Origin: CAUTYU01 sp963545205
GTDB lineage: Bacteria; Desulfobacterota; Desulfovibrionia; Desulfovibrionales; Desulfomicrobiaceae
Direction of reading: 5' to 3'
DNA length: 64,000 nucleotides
Assembly (NCBI GenBank): GCA_963545205.1
Contig: CAUUHW010000003.1
Coordinates: 191,491 to 255,490 of the forward strand
The notes under the pieces are model-generated. The model saw only the letters and a list, made by a program, of their open reading frames with translations, had not been told where the DNA came from and did no database searches. The position numbers were made by a program, and so were the translations under genes. Below, one piece after another: positions 18,169-26,923 of this stretch. The first letter of the stretch is position 1; the number at the start of each line of letters is the position of its first letter.

Positions 18169-18493
18169 ATGAACACCGAACAAAAACAATTCCTTACTGC
18201 GGGTTGTCAGAAATATGCCTGGTGGGAAACACCGCAGGAGGCTTTGCGCTGCCCGTGTAAACTGCTGGCCAGAATTATGGACAGTGGTTTGTGGCAGGAC
18301 GTATGCCCCCCTTTCCCGCTTGCATGCAAAAGAAGAGCTGGGCAGGGTGCTGGCTTGTTCGGAACCTGGAGATTTCAGTGAAAAATCATGGCATTTCTGG
18401 CACTGTCGTCTGGGGCTGTGTGAGCTTGGTCAGGTCCCCCGACTGCTTGTAAGGAAACATTTGCCGTTGGCTCAGGATGTAACAGGCCGCTAA
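18169..18493 (+). pseudogene. Conserved hypothetical gene with one frameshift
   Basis: The first 46 codons (MNTEQKQFLTAGCQKYAWWE ... SGLWQDV) read in one frame. After a C6 tract near 18302-18310 the sensible continuation (PLSRLHAKEELGRVLACSEPG ... WHFWHCRLGLCELGQVPRL) is in another frame up to the TAA at 18491-18493. Joined, it is a protein of about 107 residues rich in Trp and His, resembling a small family I associate with Desulfovibrio; no function is known. A single homopolymer error would restore it. Confidence 0.65.
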
Positions 18494-18549
18494 AATTTTG
18501 TTCCACTGTTTTGAACAATCTTTCGTTTATTATGGAAAACAGGAAAAAA

Positions 18550-20082
18550 ATGTCTCAAAAAGTGTATCTGCTCGGAGCCGGACCCGGTGATCCGGGCTTG
18601 TTGACGGTCAAGGCCAAAGAGCTGTTACAGCGGGCCGATGTTGTTATCTACGATTATCTGGCCAATGCTGATTTTTTGCGTTTGTGCCCCAAGGAAGCCG
18701 AGCTTGTTTATGTTGGCAAAAAGGCCGGGGCGCATACCTTGCCCCAGGACAAAATCAATGAACTGATTGTTCAAAAGGCCGGGCAGGGCGCACTGGTGGT
18801 GCGCTTGAAAGGCGGCGACCCGTATATTTTTGGGCGCGGCGCGGAAGAAGCCCAGGAACTTGTGCGGGCCGGACTTGATTTTGAGGTTGTGCCGGGTATT
18901 AGTTCGGCTGTGGCGGCCACGGCGTACGCCGGTATTCCGCTTACCCACCGTGACTATGCTTCATCTGTTTCCTTTGTTACCGGGCATGAAGACTCGGGCA
19001 AAAAAGAATCTGCCCATAACTGGAAATCTCTGGCCACCGGAACCAGCACCCTTGTTTTTTTTATGGGAGTGAAAAATCTGGAATATATCACGCAAAATCT
19101 GCTGGAAAACGGTATGCGCCCGGACATGCCTGCGGCTCTTGTCCGCTGGGGTACAACCTGTCGGCATTGTTCTTTGGTGGCGGACCTGGCTTCCATTGTG
19201 GAAGTCGCGCGAAAAAACAATATGCAGGCGCCGGCCCTGTTCATTGTGGGCGAAGTGGTGCGCTTGCGGGACGAGCTGAACTGGTTTGAGCAAAAATCCC
19301 TTTTAGGTAAAGGCGTTATCGTGACCCGTGCTCGTGAGCAGGCAAGCGTCCTGACCACACTTTTGCAAGACCAGGGCGCCTGCTGTCTTGAATTTCCCAC
19401 TATTGCCATTTTGCCCATTGCCGACAGTTTGCCCATTAAAAAAGCCATTCGTGAGCTGCAAAAATGGGACTGGCTGATTTTTACCTCTGTCAACAGCGTG
19501 CGGATTTTCTGGAGTCATCTTGTGGAGATGGGGCTGGATGCCCGCTGTCTGCATGGAACGAAAGTCGCGGCTATTGGCCCGGCAACGGCTGATGGGCTGC
19601 GTGAGCGGGGCATCAATCCTGATTTTATTCCGCCTGAATATGTGGCGGAATCTATTGTTCAGGGCCTGATTGAACTTGGAGTGAAAGGATGTCGGGTCTT
19701 GGTGCCACGGGCCTTGAAAGCACGGGAAGTCCTGCCGGAAAAATTGCGTGAGGCCGGGGCGGAAGTAGAGATTTTGCCGGTATATGAAACCATGCTGAGT
19801 GAGGTTGACGGCCGCGAAATCCTGGCCGCGCTTGAAGCGGGTGAGGCCAGCTATCTGACCTTTACCAGCTCGTCCACTGTGGAAAATTTTTTCCGGCTGG
19901 TCAAACCTGAACGTCTTGCCCCGTTTGTTGAGGCAGGGCTCGTACTTGCCTGTATCGGCCCGGTAACAGCAAAAACACTCAAATCCTTTGGATTTGAAGC
20001 GGCCATCATGCCAACTGACTATACTGTTCCGGCACTGGCCGAAGCCTTGAGCCTGCACGCACTGGCGGAGCAAAAAAAGTGA
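18550..20082 (+). CDS. Uroporphyrinogen-III C-methyltransferase / uroporphyrinogen-III synthase fusion
   Basis: About 510 residues. Residues 1-245 are a SUMT (CobA) domain with VYLLGAGPGDPGLLTVKA, VVRLKGGDPYIFGRGAEEA and YAGIPLTHRDYASSV. Residues 255-500 are a HemD domain (GKGVIVTRAREQASVLTTLL, FTSVNSVRIFW, LTFTSSSTVENFF). The fusion closes hydroxymethylbilane to uroporphyrinogen III and methylates it to precorrin-2, feeding siroheme, cobalamin and, in sulfate reducers, heme by the siroheme route. Start at 18550 follows AGGAAAAAA. Its stop overlaps purN in GTGA. Confidence 0.93.
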   Translation: MSQKVYLLGAGPGDPGLLTVKAKELLQRADVVIYDYLANADFLRLCPKEAELVYVGKKAGAHTLPQDKINELIVQKAGQGALVVRLKGGDPYIFGRGAEEAQELVRAGLDFEVVPGISSAVAATAYAGIPLTHRDYASSVSFVTGHEDSGKKESAHNWKSLATGTSTLVFFMGVKNLEYITQNLLENGMRPDMPAALVRWGTTCRHCSLVADLASIVEVARKNNMQAPALFIVGEVVRLRDELNWFEQKSLLGKGVIVTRAREQASVLTTLLQDQGACCLEFPTIAILPIADSLPIKKAIRELQKWDWLIFTSVNSVRIFWSHLVEMGLDARCLHGTKVAAIGPATADGLRERGINPDFIPPEYVAESIVQGLIELGVKGCRVLVPRALKAREVLPEKLREAGAEVEILPVYETMLSEVDGREILAALEAGEASYLTFTSSSTVENFFRLVKPERLAPFVEAGLVLACIGPVTAKTLKSFGFEAAIMPTDYTVPALAEALSLHALAEQKK

Positions 20083-20741
20083 AACTGGCTGTCCTTGTTT
20101 CCGGTAGTGGTTCAAACCTGCAAGCTATTATTGACCGCATAGAACAGGGCCATCTTGCCGCGCGCATTGTCCTTGTTATGAGTAATAATAAAGACGCGTA
20201 CGGCCTTGAACGGGCCCGCAAACACGGTCTTCCATGCGCTGTTGTGGAACACGGCGCCTTTGCAGACCGTGAATCCTTTGAGCGGGAAATGACCTCCCGC
20301 ATTCATGCCAGTGGAGCCGAGCTTGTTGTGCTGGCTGGATTTATGCGGATTTTAAGCCCTGTTTTTATTGGCGCGTTTTCCGGTAGAATCGTTAATATTC
20401 ACCCTGCGCTTTTGCCTTCGTTTCCGGGTCTGCACGCCCAGCGTCAGCAGGCGGAATATGGCGTACGTCTTGGCGGCTGCACAGTTCATTTTGTGGACGA
20501 AAAGATGGATCACGGCCCGATTCTTATTCAGGCTGCGGTACCTGCCTTGCCCGATGATGATGAAGGCACGCTTGGAGCGCGCATCCTGGAACTGGAACAC
20601 CGCATTTATCCCCAGGCCTTGCAGTGGCTGGCCCAAAAGCGGCTGCACCTGAACGGACGGCAGGTGGTACTCAGCGGCCAGGAAAAGCTGTCAGACAGGG
20701 GGGATTTTTTTGTCTGGCCGTCTCTGGAACACCCGTTTTAA
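20079..20741 (+). CDS. purN: Phosphoribosylglycinamide formyltransferase
   Basis: 220 residues. Formyl transfer from 10-formyl-THF to GAR in purine synthesis. KLAVLVSGSGSNLQAIID binds the phosphate, VLAGFMRILSP and the active-site block GRIVNIHPALLPSFPGLHA carry the catalytic Asn/His, and HFVDEKMDHGPIL supplies the Asp. The GTG start at 20079 overlaps the upstream TGA, so it is coupled to the cobA-hemD fusion. The last 20-30 residues extend a little past typical PurN. Confidence 0.95.
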   Translation: MKLAVLVSGSGSNLQAIIDRIEQGHLAARIVLVMSNNKDAYGLERARKHGLPCAVVEHGAFADRESFEREMTSRIHASGAELVVLAGFMRILSPVFIGAFSGRIVNIHPALLPSFPGLHAQRQQAEYGVRLGGCTVHFVDEKMDHGPILIQAAVPALPDDDEGTLGARILELEHRIYPQALQWLAQKRLHLNGRQVVLSGQEKLSDRGDFFVWPSLEHPF

Positions 20742-20834
20742 GAGATTTTTTGCGGCCCCGAAAGGGTGGCTGTGGCCGTTAAAATTTACACACAGTTGCG
20801 CGCTGTGGCAGACGGCGTTTGCAAAGAGGATATT

Positions 20835-21530
20835 TTGAAAACATTTTTTTTGCCCGGCTGGTTCACAGACGCCCTGCGTCAGACCACGCCAATCATTCTT
20901 GGATACCTGCCTGTTGGTTTTGCCTACGGCGTACTCGCGCAAAAGTCAGGACTGAGCAATATCAATGTGCTGCTTATGTCCGTGCTGGTTTTTGCAGGTT
21001 CCTCGCAACTGGTCGCGGTCAGCCTGTTTGCCAGTGCTGCCGGTCCCGCATCCCTTATTTTGACAACATTTGTGGTCAACCTGCGCCATGTTCTGCTGTC
21101 CGCGGCATTAAGTCCGTATCTTCGAGGCTGGTCAAAGTTCAAACTCAGCTGGTTTGCCTTTCAGCTGACAGATGAAACCTTTGCCCTGCACGCGAACCGC
21201 TTTGCCGCTGGTGCGCAGGCCCAGTCCACAACCTTTGCCATTAACGCCATTTCTCATCTGGCCTGGGTGGGCGGAACAGGACTCGGTGTTGTGGCTGGCG
21301 GCATGGTCAGGGACGTGCGTCCCCTGGGGCTGGATTTTGCTTTGGGCGCGATGTTTCTTTTTTTGCTGCTTGCCCAGCTCAAAAGCCGGATGCATGTTCT
21401 GGCGGCCTGTTGCGCGGCCTGTGTGTCACTTGGTCTGCATACGGCTGGCGCGACCAGATTCAGTGTTATTGTGGCCGCGCTTCTTGCCGCGACTTTGGTT
21501 CTTGGAGTGGAAAAATGGACCAGAAACTGA
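20835..21530 (+). CDS. azlC: AzlC family branched-chain amino-acid exporter, large subunit
   Basis: About 231 residues from a TTG at 20835 with GAGGA just upstream; a GTG at 20766 would add 23 weakly conserved residues. Hydrophobic helices carry the AzlC landmarks IILGYLPVGFAYGVLA, LVFAGSSQLVAVSLF, NLRHVLLSAAL and FQLTDETFALH. AzlC with AzlD forms an inner-membrane exporter of branched-chain amino acids. azlD starts inside its 3' end (21515). Confidence 0.9.
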   Translation: MKTFFLPGWFTDALRQTTPIILGYLPVGFAYGVLAQKSGLSNINVLLMSVLVFAGSSQLVAVSLFASAAGPASLILTTFVVNLRHVLLSAALSPYLRGWSKFKLSWFAFQLTDETFALHANRFAAGAQAQSTTFAINAISHLAWVGGTGLGVVAGGMVRDVRPLGLDFALGAMFLFLLLAQLKSRMHVLAACCAACVSLGLHTAGATRFSVIVAALLAATLVLGVEKWTRN

Positions 21531-21841
21531 TTTTTTGGACCATTGTCGGCATGTTTCTGGTTACCTGGATACCACGAGCTTTGCCTGTTCTGGCTCTGGC
21601 TTCCCGCAAGCTGCCGGATAGTGTTATCCACTGGCTCAGTTATGTACCAACCTCGGTTCTGGCGGCGCTGGTTGCTCCTGAAATTTTTTTGCAAGACGGG
21701 CAGTTTTGTTTCAGTCTTCATAATATTTTTCTGCTGTCCGCTGTTCCCTGCCTTGTAGTTGGAAAACTCTGCGGCAGTTTTTTTGGGGCTGTTTTTACTG
21801 GAATTGGCTGCGTGGCGCTTTTGCGCTGGTTTGGAATGTAA
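21515..21841 (+). CDS. azlD: AzlD family branched-chain amino-acid exporter, small subunit
   Basis: 108 residues with three to four membrane helices. WTIVGMFLVTWIPRALPVLAL, SYVPTSVLAALVAPEIF and a C-terminal LVVGKLCGSFFGAVF match AzlD. GGAG lies 7 nt before the ATG, and the gene overlaps azlC by 16 nt, so both subunits are coupled. It converges with rarA; the 67-bp spacer has no clear terminator. Confidence 0.9.
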   Translation: MDQKLIFWTIVGMFLVTWIPRALPVLALASRKLPDSVIHWLSYVPTSVLAALVAPEIFLQDGQFCFSLHNIFLLSAVPCLVVGKLCGSFFGAVFTGIGCVALLRWFGM

Positions 21842-21908
21842 CGTATTTGGGTTTATTTTTCGGCTTTCTGTATTGTTCCGTGATGCGACACTTGCCTGGG
21901 GGACGCAG

Positions 21909-23114
21909 TTATTTCTTATGCTTGCTTTGAATCCAGGCGTTCAGACGGGCTTCCGCGCCTTCTGTTTTGGGTTGGTAGAATGTCCTGTTTTGGAGCTGGG
22001 GGGGCAGATAGTCCTGCTGAATCCAGGCTCCGGGAAAGGCATGTGGGTATTTATAACCTTTGCCGTAACCCCATTCTTTTTGCAGGGCTGTTGTGGCGTT
22101 GCGCAGATGGAGCGGTACCGGCTGGGTGCCGTTGAATCTGATTTCTTTTTGCGCTGCGCGGTACGCGGCGTAGCTGCTGTTGCTTTTGGGGGCCAGTGCC
22201 AGATAAATCGCGGTTTCAGACATGGGAATAAATCCTTCCGGCATGCCGATATTTTGTACGGCATGCAAACAGGAAACAGCCAGAGTCAGGGCAGAAGGGT
22301 CAGCCAGTCCTATATCTTCTGAAGCCGACAACACCAGACGGCGGCAGACAAAAAGAGGGTCTTGGCCAGATTCAAGCATAGTTGCCAGATAATACACAGC
22401 CGCGTCAGGATCGCTGCCGCGAATGGATTTTATCAGGGCTGAAGCCTGTTCGTAATGATTGTCACCATCGCGGTCGCTGCGCAAAATGATTTCCGGCAGC
22501 AGGTCTTTGAGCGGGCCGGCCTGGCGTTTTTCTTCTTCCAGCCCGCAGGCATACTCTACCAGATTTAAGAGGGTGCGGGCATCGCCACTGCAAACAGAGG
22601 TCAGCAAATCAAGGCTGTCATCAGGAAGTGAAATCCCAAGCGTTGTCATGCCCCGCCTGGCAATGGCCAGCAGTTCGGTGTGGCTTAAAGGCCGCAGGCG
22701 CAGGACATGCAAACGGGAGAGAAGCTGGCGTGTGATGCAAAAAGACGGGTTTTCCGTGGTCGTTGCAAGCAGCGTCAAAGAGCCGTTTTCCAGATACGGC
22801 AGAAAAAAATCCTGTTGGGCCTTGGAAAAGCGGTGCAGTTCGTCCAGAATAAGGATTTCCACGCCCTGAATCTGTTTGCGCAGATTGCTGATACCTGTTT
22901 CCGGTGCGCTCAGGCGCAGAAATTTTTTGCCCTGTGTGGCGGCCAGCAAAAGGGCGATTGTGGATTTACCGCAGCCCGGAGGGCCGAAAAAAAGCAGGCT
23001 CGACAACCGGTTTTTGCCCATGGCAATCAGGCGATCTTTCAAATGTTCCTGTCCGCAAAATTCTTCAATATTTGTTGGACGGATACGTTCGGCGAGCGGG
23101 ATATTTGGCGGCAT
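21909..23114 (-). CDS. rarA: Replication-associated recombination protein A (AAA+ ATPase)
   Basis: 401 residues, RarA/MgsA. PLAERIRPTNIEEFCGQEHL opens the protein, Walker A is GPPGCGKSTIALLL near residue 50, Walker B LILDELHRF near 100, sensor TTTENPSF near 125, followed by lid and the tetramerisation domain (RGSDPDAAVYYLATMLESG, EDIGLADPSALTLAV). It acts at stalled replication forks. Starts 5 bp after the cimA stop, so it is the last gene of the acpS-to-rarA operon. Confidence 0.95.
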   Translation of the reverse strand: MPPNIPLAERIRPTNIEEFCGQEHLKDRLIAMGKNRLSSLLFFGPPGCGKSTIALLLAATQGKKFLRLSAPETGISNLRKQIQGVEILILDELHRFSKAQQDFFLPYLENGSLTLLATTTENPSFCITRQLLSRLHVLRLRPLSHTELLAIARRGMTTLGISLPDDSLDLLTSVCSGDARTLLNLVEYACGLEEEKRQAGPLKDLLPEIILRSDRDGDNHYEQASALIKSIRGSDPDAAVYYLATMLESGQDPLFVCRRLVLSASEDIGLADPSALTLAVSCLHAVQNIGMPEGFIPMSETAIYLALAPKSNSSYAAYRAAQKEIRFNGTQPVPLHLRNATTALQKEWGYGKGYKYPHAFPGAWIQQDYLPPQLQNRTFYQPKTEGAEARLNAWIQSKHKK

Positions 23115-23118
23115 GGTA

Positions 23119-24729
23119 TCAGATTTCGCGGATCGCGCGGGTCAGTTTTTCCTGATCGTCCTTGAACAGTTTGTAGTTGATGGAATCTTCCAGCCCCTGC
23201 CAGCTGGCTTCAATAATGTTGACCGAGACGCCAACGGTTGTCCAGCGGCTGCGAGCGTCACCGGATTCAACCAGTACACGAACCTTTGAAGCCGTACCGG
23301 AAAATCCGCCTTTTGTAAAAGAGGGCAGCACCCGCACCTTGAAGTCCATGAGTTTCATTTCCTTGAGGTTGGGGTAAAATTTTTCCAGTGCCTTGCGCAG
23401 GGCGTTATCAAGGGCGTTGACCGGGCCGTCTCCTTCGGCGGCTGTATGTTCAATAATACCGCCAACTTTTACCTTGAGCATGGCCTCGGTTACAGGCTCG
23501 CCGTCCTGTTTTCTGTCCAGCACATGAAAGGCCAGCAAGGAAAAATAATTGCGCGCCCGCCCCAAAGAGCGGTTGAGCAGCAGTTCAAAGGAGGCTTCCG
23601 CTGCCGCGTATTCGTAGCCTTCGGCTTCCCGTTTTTTGAGTTCTGCCAGAAGTTCCAACACAAAGGGATCTCCCTTGTCGAGCTGAAATCCGAACTGCCT
23701 GGCCTTGAACAGGATATTACTTTGCCCGGCCAGATCGGATAAAATGATGCGCTGCTTGTTGCCCACGCGTTCAGGATTGATATGTTCATAAGTACTGGCG
23801 TTTTTGCGTACCGCGCTGACATGGACGCCGCCCTTGTGGGCAAAGGCGGAGCGGCCAATAAAGGGCTGGCGGTGAAAGGCACGGACATTGGCTATTTCCG
23901 CCACAAACAGACCTGTTTGGGTCAGAAGTGAAAGCTGGTCGTCTGGAAGGCAGGAATATCCCATTTTCAGCTGCAAACAGGGAATGATGGAACAGAGATT
24001 GGCATTGCCGCAGCGTTCCCCGTATCCGTTGATGGTTCCCTGAACCTGTGTAATCCCGCATTGGACGGCAGCTATTGTGTTGGCAACAGCCAGTTCGCAG
24101 TCATTATGCGCGTGAATGCCCAGGGGCATATCTGGAAATTTTGTCGCAACATCACCTGCAATTTTTCTGATTTCTTCCGGCATGGTACCGCCATTGGTGT
24201 CGCACAAAACAAGCAGGTCTGCTCCGGCCTCAGCGGCTTTTTTCAAACAGGCCAGGGCGTAGGGCGGACTGGCCTTGTAACCGTCGAAAAAATGCTCGGC
24301 ATCAAAAAAAAGTTCTGCGCAGTGTTGGCGCAACATGGCCAATGAAGAAAAAATCAGCTCCAGGTTGTTGTCCAGGGTTGTCGCGAGTGCCTCTTTTACA
24401 TGGACTTCCCATGTTTTGCCAAAAACCGTGAACACCGGAGCCTTGCTGGCAATAAGCTCCAGCAGATTAGTATCTTTTTCAGGTGTGCAGCCAACCTGAC
24501 AGGTACTGCCAAAAGCCGCGATACGGGCGTTTTTCAGCTCGTGAGCCGTAATGTCGCGAAAGAATTTTTTGTCCCGCTGGTTAGAGGCCGGCCAGCCACC
24601 TTCTATATAATGGATACCAAGTTTATCCAGATGACAGGCTAGCCGGACCTTGTCTTCGCAGGTCAGACTCAGTTCTTCGGCCTGGGAACCATCACGCAGG
24701 GTGGTGTCGTAGATCGTGATCTGTGCCAT
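23119..24729 (-). CDS. cimA: Citramalate synthase
   Basis: 536 residues. HMGL-like TIM barrel starts ITIYDTTLRDGSQAEELSL, with YIEGGWPASNQRD (the GGWP form separates this group from 2-isopropylmalate synthase), metal-site GIHAHNDCELAVANT and GTINGYGERCGNANL, and a C-terminal LeuA-type regulatory domain. It condenses pyruvate and acetyl-CoA to (R)-citramalate, the threonine-independent route to isoleucine. Lies 20 bp after lysC. Confidence 0.92.
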   Translation of the reverse strand: MAQITIYDTTLRDGSQAEELSLTCEDKVRLACHLDKLGIHYIEGGWPASNQRDKKFFRDITAHELKNARIAAFGSTCQVGCTPEKDTNLLELIASKAPVFTVFGKTWEVHVKEALATTLDNNLELIFSSLAMLRQHCAELFFDAEHFFDGYKASPPYALACLKKAAEAGADLLVLCDTNGGTMPEEIRKIAGDVATKFPDMPLGIHAHNDCELAVANTIAAVQCGITQVQGTINGYGERCGNANLCSIIPCLQLKMGYSCLPDDQLSLLTQTGLFVAEIANVRAFHRQPFIGRSAFAHKGGVHVSAVRKNASTYEHINPERVGNKQRIILSDLAGQSNILFKARQFGFQLDKGDPFVLELLAELKKREAEGYEYAAAEASFELLLNRSLGRARNYFSLLAFHVLDRKQDGEPVTEAMLKVKVGGIIEHTAAEGDGPVNALDNALRKALEKFYPNLKEMKLMDFKVRVLPSFTKGGFSGTASKVRVLVESGDARSRWTTVGVSVNIIEASWQGLEDSINYKLFKDDQEKLTRAIREI

Positions 24730-24749
24730 GCTGGACGGGCCCTTTGTGC

Positions 24750-25973
24750 TTACTCGTTTTTATCCAGACCAAAGGCCTCGTGCAGCGCACGTACGGCCAG
24801 TTCTGTGTATTTTTCTTCAATAAGACAGGAAATCTTGATTTCAGAGGTGCTGATAATCATAATATTGATGTTTTCCTTTTGCAGGGTGGAAAAGGTAATG
24901 GCGGCAATACCAGAATGGTTGCGCATGCCAACGCCGATGACAGAAACCTTGCTTACAGAGTTGTCATGCAGAACCTCCCTGAATTCAACTTCTTTTTTCA
25001 GGTTGTTGAGAATGGAAAGAGTTGTATCCAGACTGGCACGGGGCACAGTGAATGTAATGTCTGTAAGACCGTCATGACTGGGGTTTTGCACAATCATATC
25101 CACTATAATGCCAGCCGCGGACACCGGAGTAAAAATCCGGGCGGCAACGCCGGGATTGTCCCGAACATCAACAAGTGTTACTCTGGCTTGATCTTTGTCA
25201 TAAGCAATACCAGAAACCATGGCTGTTTCCATATTCTGATCCTCCTGAATAAGTAGAGTTCCGGTATTGTCGCAAAAGGTAGAACGTACCTGGACCGGAA
25301 CATTGTATTTTTTCGCGAATGCCACAGACCGGATTTGCAGGACTTTTGCTCCCATGCTCGCCATTTCAAGCATTTCATCATAACTGATGCGGTCGATTTT
25401 TTGGGCCTTGGAGCAGATATTGGGGTCTGTTGTGTACACGCCTTCAACATCTGTATAAATTTCGCATAGTTCAGCCTGCATACTCGCGGCCAGTGCCACC
25501 GCAGAGGTATCTGACCCGCCCCGTCCCAAAGTGGAGATTCGTCCGGTAGCGGTATAGCCCTGAAAACCGGCAACAACCAGTACGTCATACTGTTTGAAAA
25601 GCCGTGTTATATTCTGGTCGTCAATGTCCAGGATACGGGCTGAACCAAAGTCGGCATCGGTGTGTATTGGAATCTGAAAGCCAAGAACTGAACGGGCCTT
25701 GATTCCGTTTTCCTTGAGCAGCATGGCAAAAAGTGCCACGGAAACCTGTTCACCTGTGGAGACCAAGCTGTCCATTTCCGCTGGATCGGGATTGGCTGAG
25801 CGTTCTTTGGCCAGGGCGATAAGACGGTTTGTTTCACCGGACATGGCTGAAAGCACGACAATAATCTTGTCAAATCCGCGCGTAAATCCCTGGCAGACCT
25901 TGTCCTTGACCTGCAACAGACGTTGTGCGTCTGCAACTGAGCTGCCTCCAAATTTTTGAACTAAAAGTCGCAT
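24750..25973 (-). CDS. lysC: Aspartate kinase
   Basis: 407 residues. Kinase domain begins LVQKFGGSSVADAQRLLQV, with TLGRGGSDTSAVALAASMQA and CEIYTDVEGVYTTDP, followed by two ACT domains (about 270-330 and 345-400) that normally bind lysine and/or threonine. It phosphorylates aspartate for lysine, threonine and methionine synthesis. Next to cimA, which places two entry enzymes of amino-acid synthesis in one operon. Length matches the Bacillus LysC II alpha type. Confidence 0.95.
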   Translation of the reverse strand: MRLLVQKFGGSSVADAQRLLQVKDKVCQGFTRGFDKIIVVLSAMSGETNRLIALAKERSANPDPAEMDSLVSTGEQVSVALFAMLLKENGIKARSVLGFQIPIHTDADFGSARILDIDDQNITRLFKQYDVLVVAGFQGYTATGRISTLGRGGSDTSAVALAASMQAELCEIYTDVEGVYTTDPNICSKAQKIDRISYDEMLEMASMGAKVLQIRSVAFAKKYNVPVQVRSTFCDNTGTLLIQEDQNMETAMVSGIAYDKDQARVTLVDVRDNPGVAARIFTPVSAAGIIVDMIVQNPSHDGLTDITFTVPRASLDTTLSILNNLKKEVEFREVLHDNSVSKVSVIGVGMRNHSGIAAITFSTLQKENINIMIISTSEIKISCLIEEKYTELAVRALHEAFGLDKNE

Positions 25974-26000
25974 TTTCTATATGGCTCCCTGATTATGTGT

Positions 26001-26468
26001 TTATATGTTGCTTATAAGCTGGGTAAGAACGGCCTGGCCGTTTCTGCCACTTGCCTTACAGCTTACCTGTCTGCTGTCCGCGGCTGCTTGCAAGTGAAGA
26101 TGGAGCCGATTTTCCGGTAAAAGAAATTCCGGTAAAAAACAGCTCCATTCCATAATAACCAGAAAGGACTGGTCAAACAAAATATCTTCCAGGTCCTGGT
26201 CAAAACTGTTGTGTTCCAGACGGTACAAATCAAAATGCGCTACCTGCGGACAGGTTGGATATATGTTAACCAAGGTGAAGGTTGGGCTTGAAATTTCTGC
26301 CTGTTCACCACCAGGCAGGCACAAGACAAGTTCTCTGGTCAGTGTTGTTTTGCCCGCGCCGAGATCTCCGTCCAGAAGAAGGGCTGGCATGGGCCGACAG
26401 GCTGGCAAAATTTCAGCCAGATGCCGGCCCAGCTCTTTTGTCCGCTGAAAAGAATCAAGAACAATCAT
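26001..26468 (-). CDS. tsaE: tRNA threonylcarbamoyladenosine biosynthesis ATPase TsaE
   Basis: 155 residues. P-loop LDGDLGAGKTTLTREL near residue 35, switch SSPTFTLVNIYP, and HFDLYRLE near 80 are TsaE signatures; TsaE drives the TsaBD complex making t6A37 in ANN-decoding tRNAs. Its ATG overlaps the CBS-protein stop (ATGA at 26465-26468). Confidence 0.92.
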   Translation of the reverse strand: MIVLDSFQRTKELGRHLAEILPACRPMPALLLDGDLGAGKTTLTRELVLCLPGGEQAEISSPTFTLVNIYPTCPQVAHFDLYRLEHNSFDQDLEDILFDQSFLVIMEWSCFLPEFLLPENRLHLHLQAAADSRQVSCKASGRNGQAVLTQLISNI

Positions 26469-26923
26469 TTCCTTTGGTTGATAAGGGAACGCAGTACATC
26501 TTCCTTGCCAACAATACCAACCAGCTTATCACCGTCCACAACCGGCAGGGTGTGATATTTTTCATCGACCATAAGGGAGGCAATCGTCTCCAGAGGAGTC
26601 TGGGGGGAAACCGTATGCGGCTCTGGGGTCATGGCGTCACTCACTGTTGCTGCGGAAATCTTTTTGAGATCTTTTTCCAGGTTGGTCAGTGATATTGTTG
26701 GAAAAAAACCGTCCATAAAGGAAAAGACAGAAGGCAGGGGCAGTGTTTTTTGCAGGGCAACCAAATCGCTCTGGCAAAGGATACCAACCAGTTTTCCCGT
26801 ATTGTCAACGACCGGCAGGCCATTGATTTTTTTTTCCAGAAGCAGGTTGACGGCCTTGGTAATTTCCATGTCAGGAGTGACCGTCAGCGGATTTTTGGTC
26901 ATAATATCATTTGCTGTGAGCAT
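26465..26923 (-). CDS. CBS-domain pair protein
   Basis: 152 residues with two CBS modules: MTKNPLTVTPDMEITKAVNL near 8-60 with VVDNTGKLVGILCQSDL, and MTPEPHTVSPQTPLETIASL near 90-145 with VVDGDKLVGIVGKEDVL. CBS pairs sense adenine nucleotides; partner unknown. Start at 26923 is fixed by AAGGAGG just upstream, which lies inside the end of nnrDE. Longer in-frame readings would lie within that gene. Confidence 0.9.
   Translation of the reverse strand: MLTANDIMTKNPLTVTPDMEITKAVNLLLEKKINGLPVVDNTGKLVGILCQSDLVALQKTLPLPSVFSFMDGFFPTISLTNLEKDLKKISAATVSDAMTPEPHTVSPQTPLETIASLMVDEKYHTLPVVDGDKLVGIVGKEDVLRSLINQRK

Noticed and set aside
19303..20115. Minus-strand ORF of 270 codons opposite cobA-hemD
   Set aside because: Shadow of the HemD domain with no ribosome site and no family signature.
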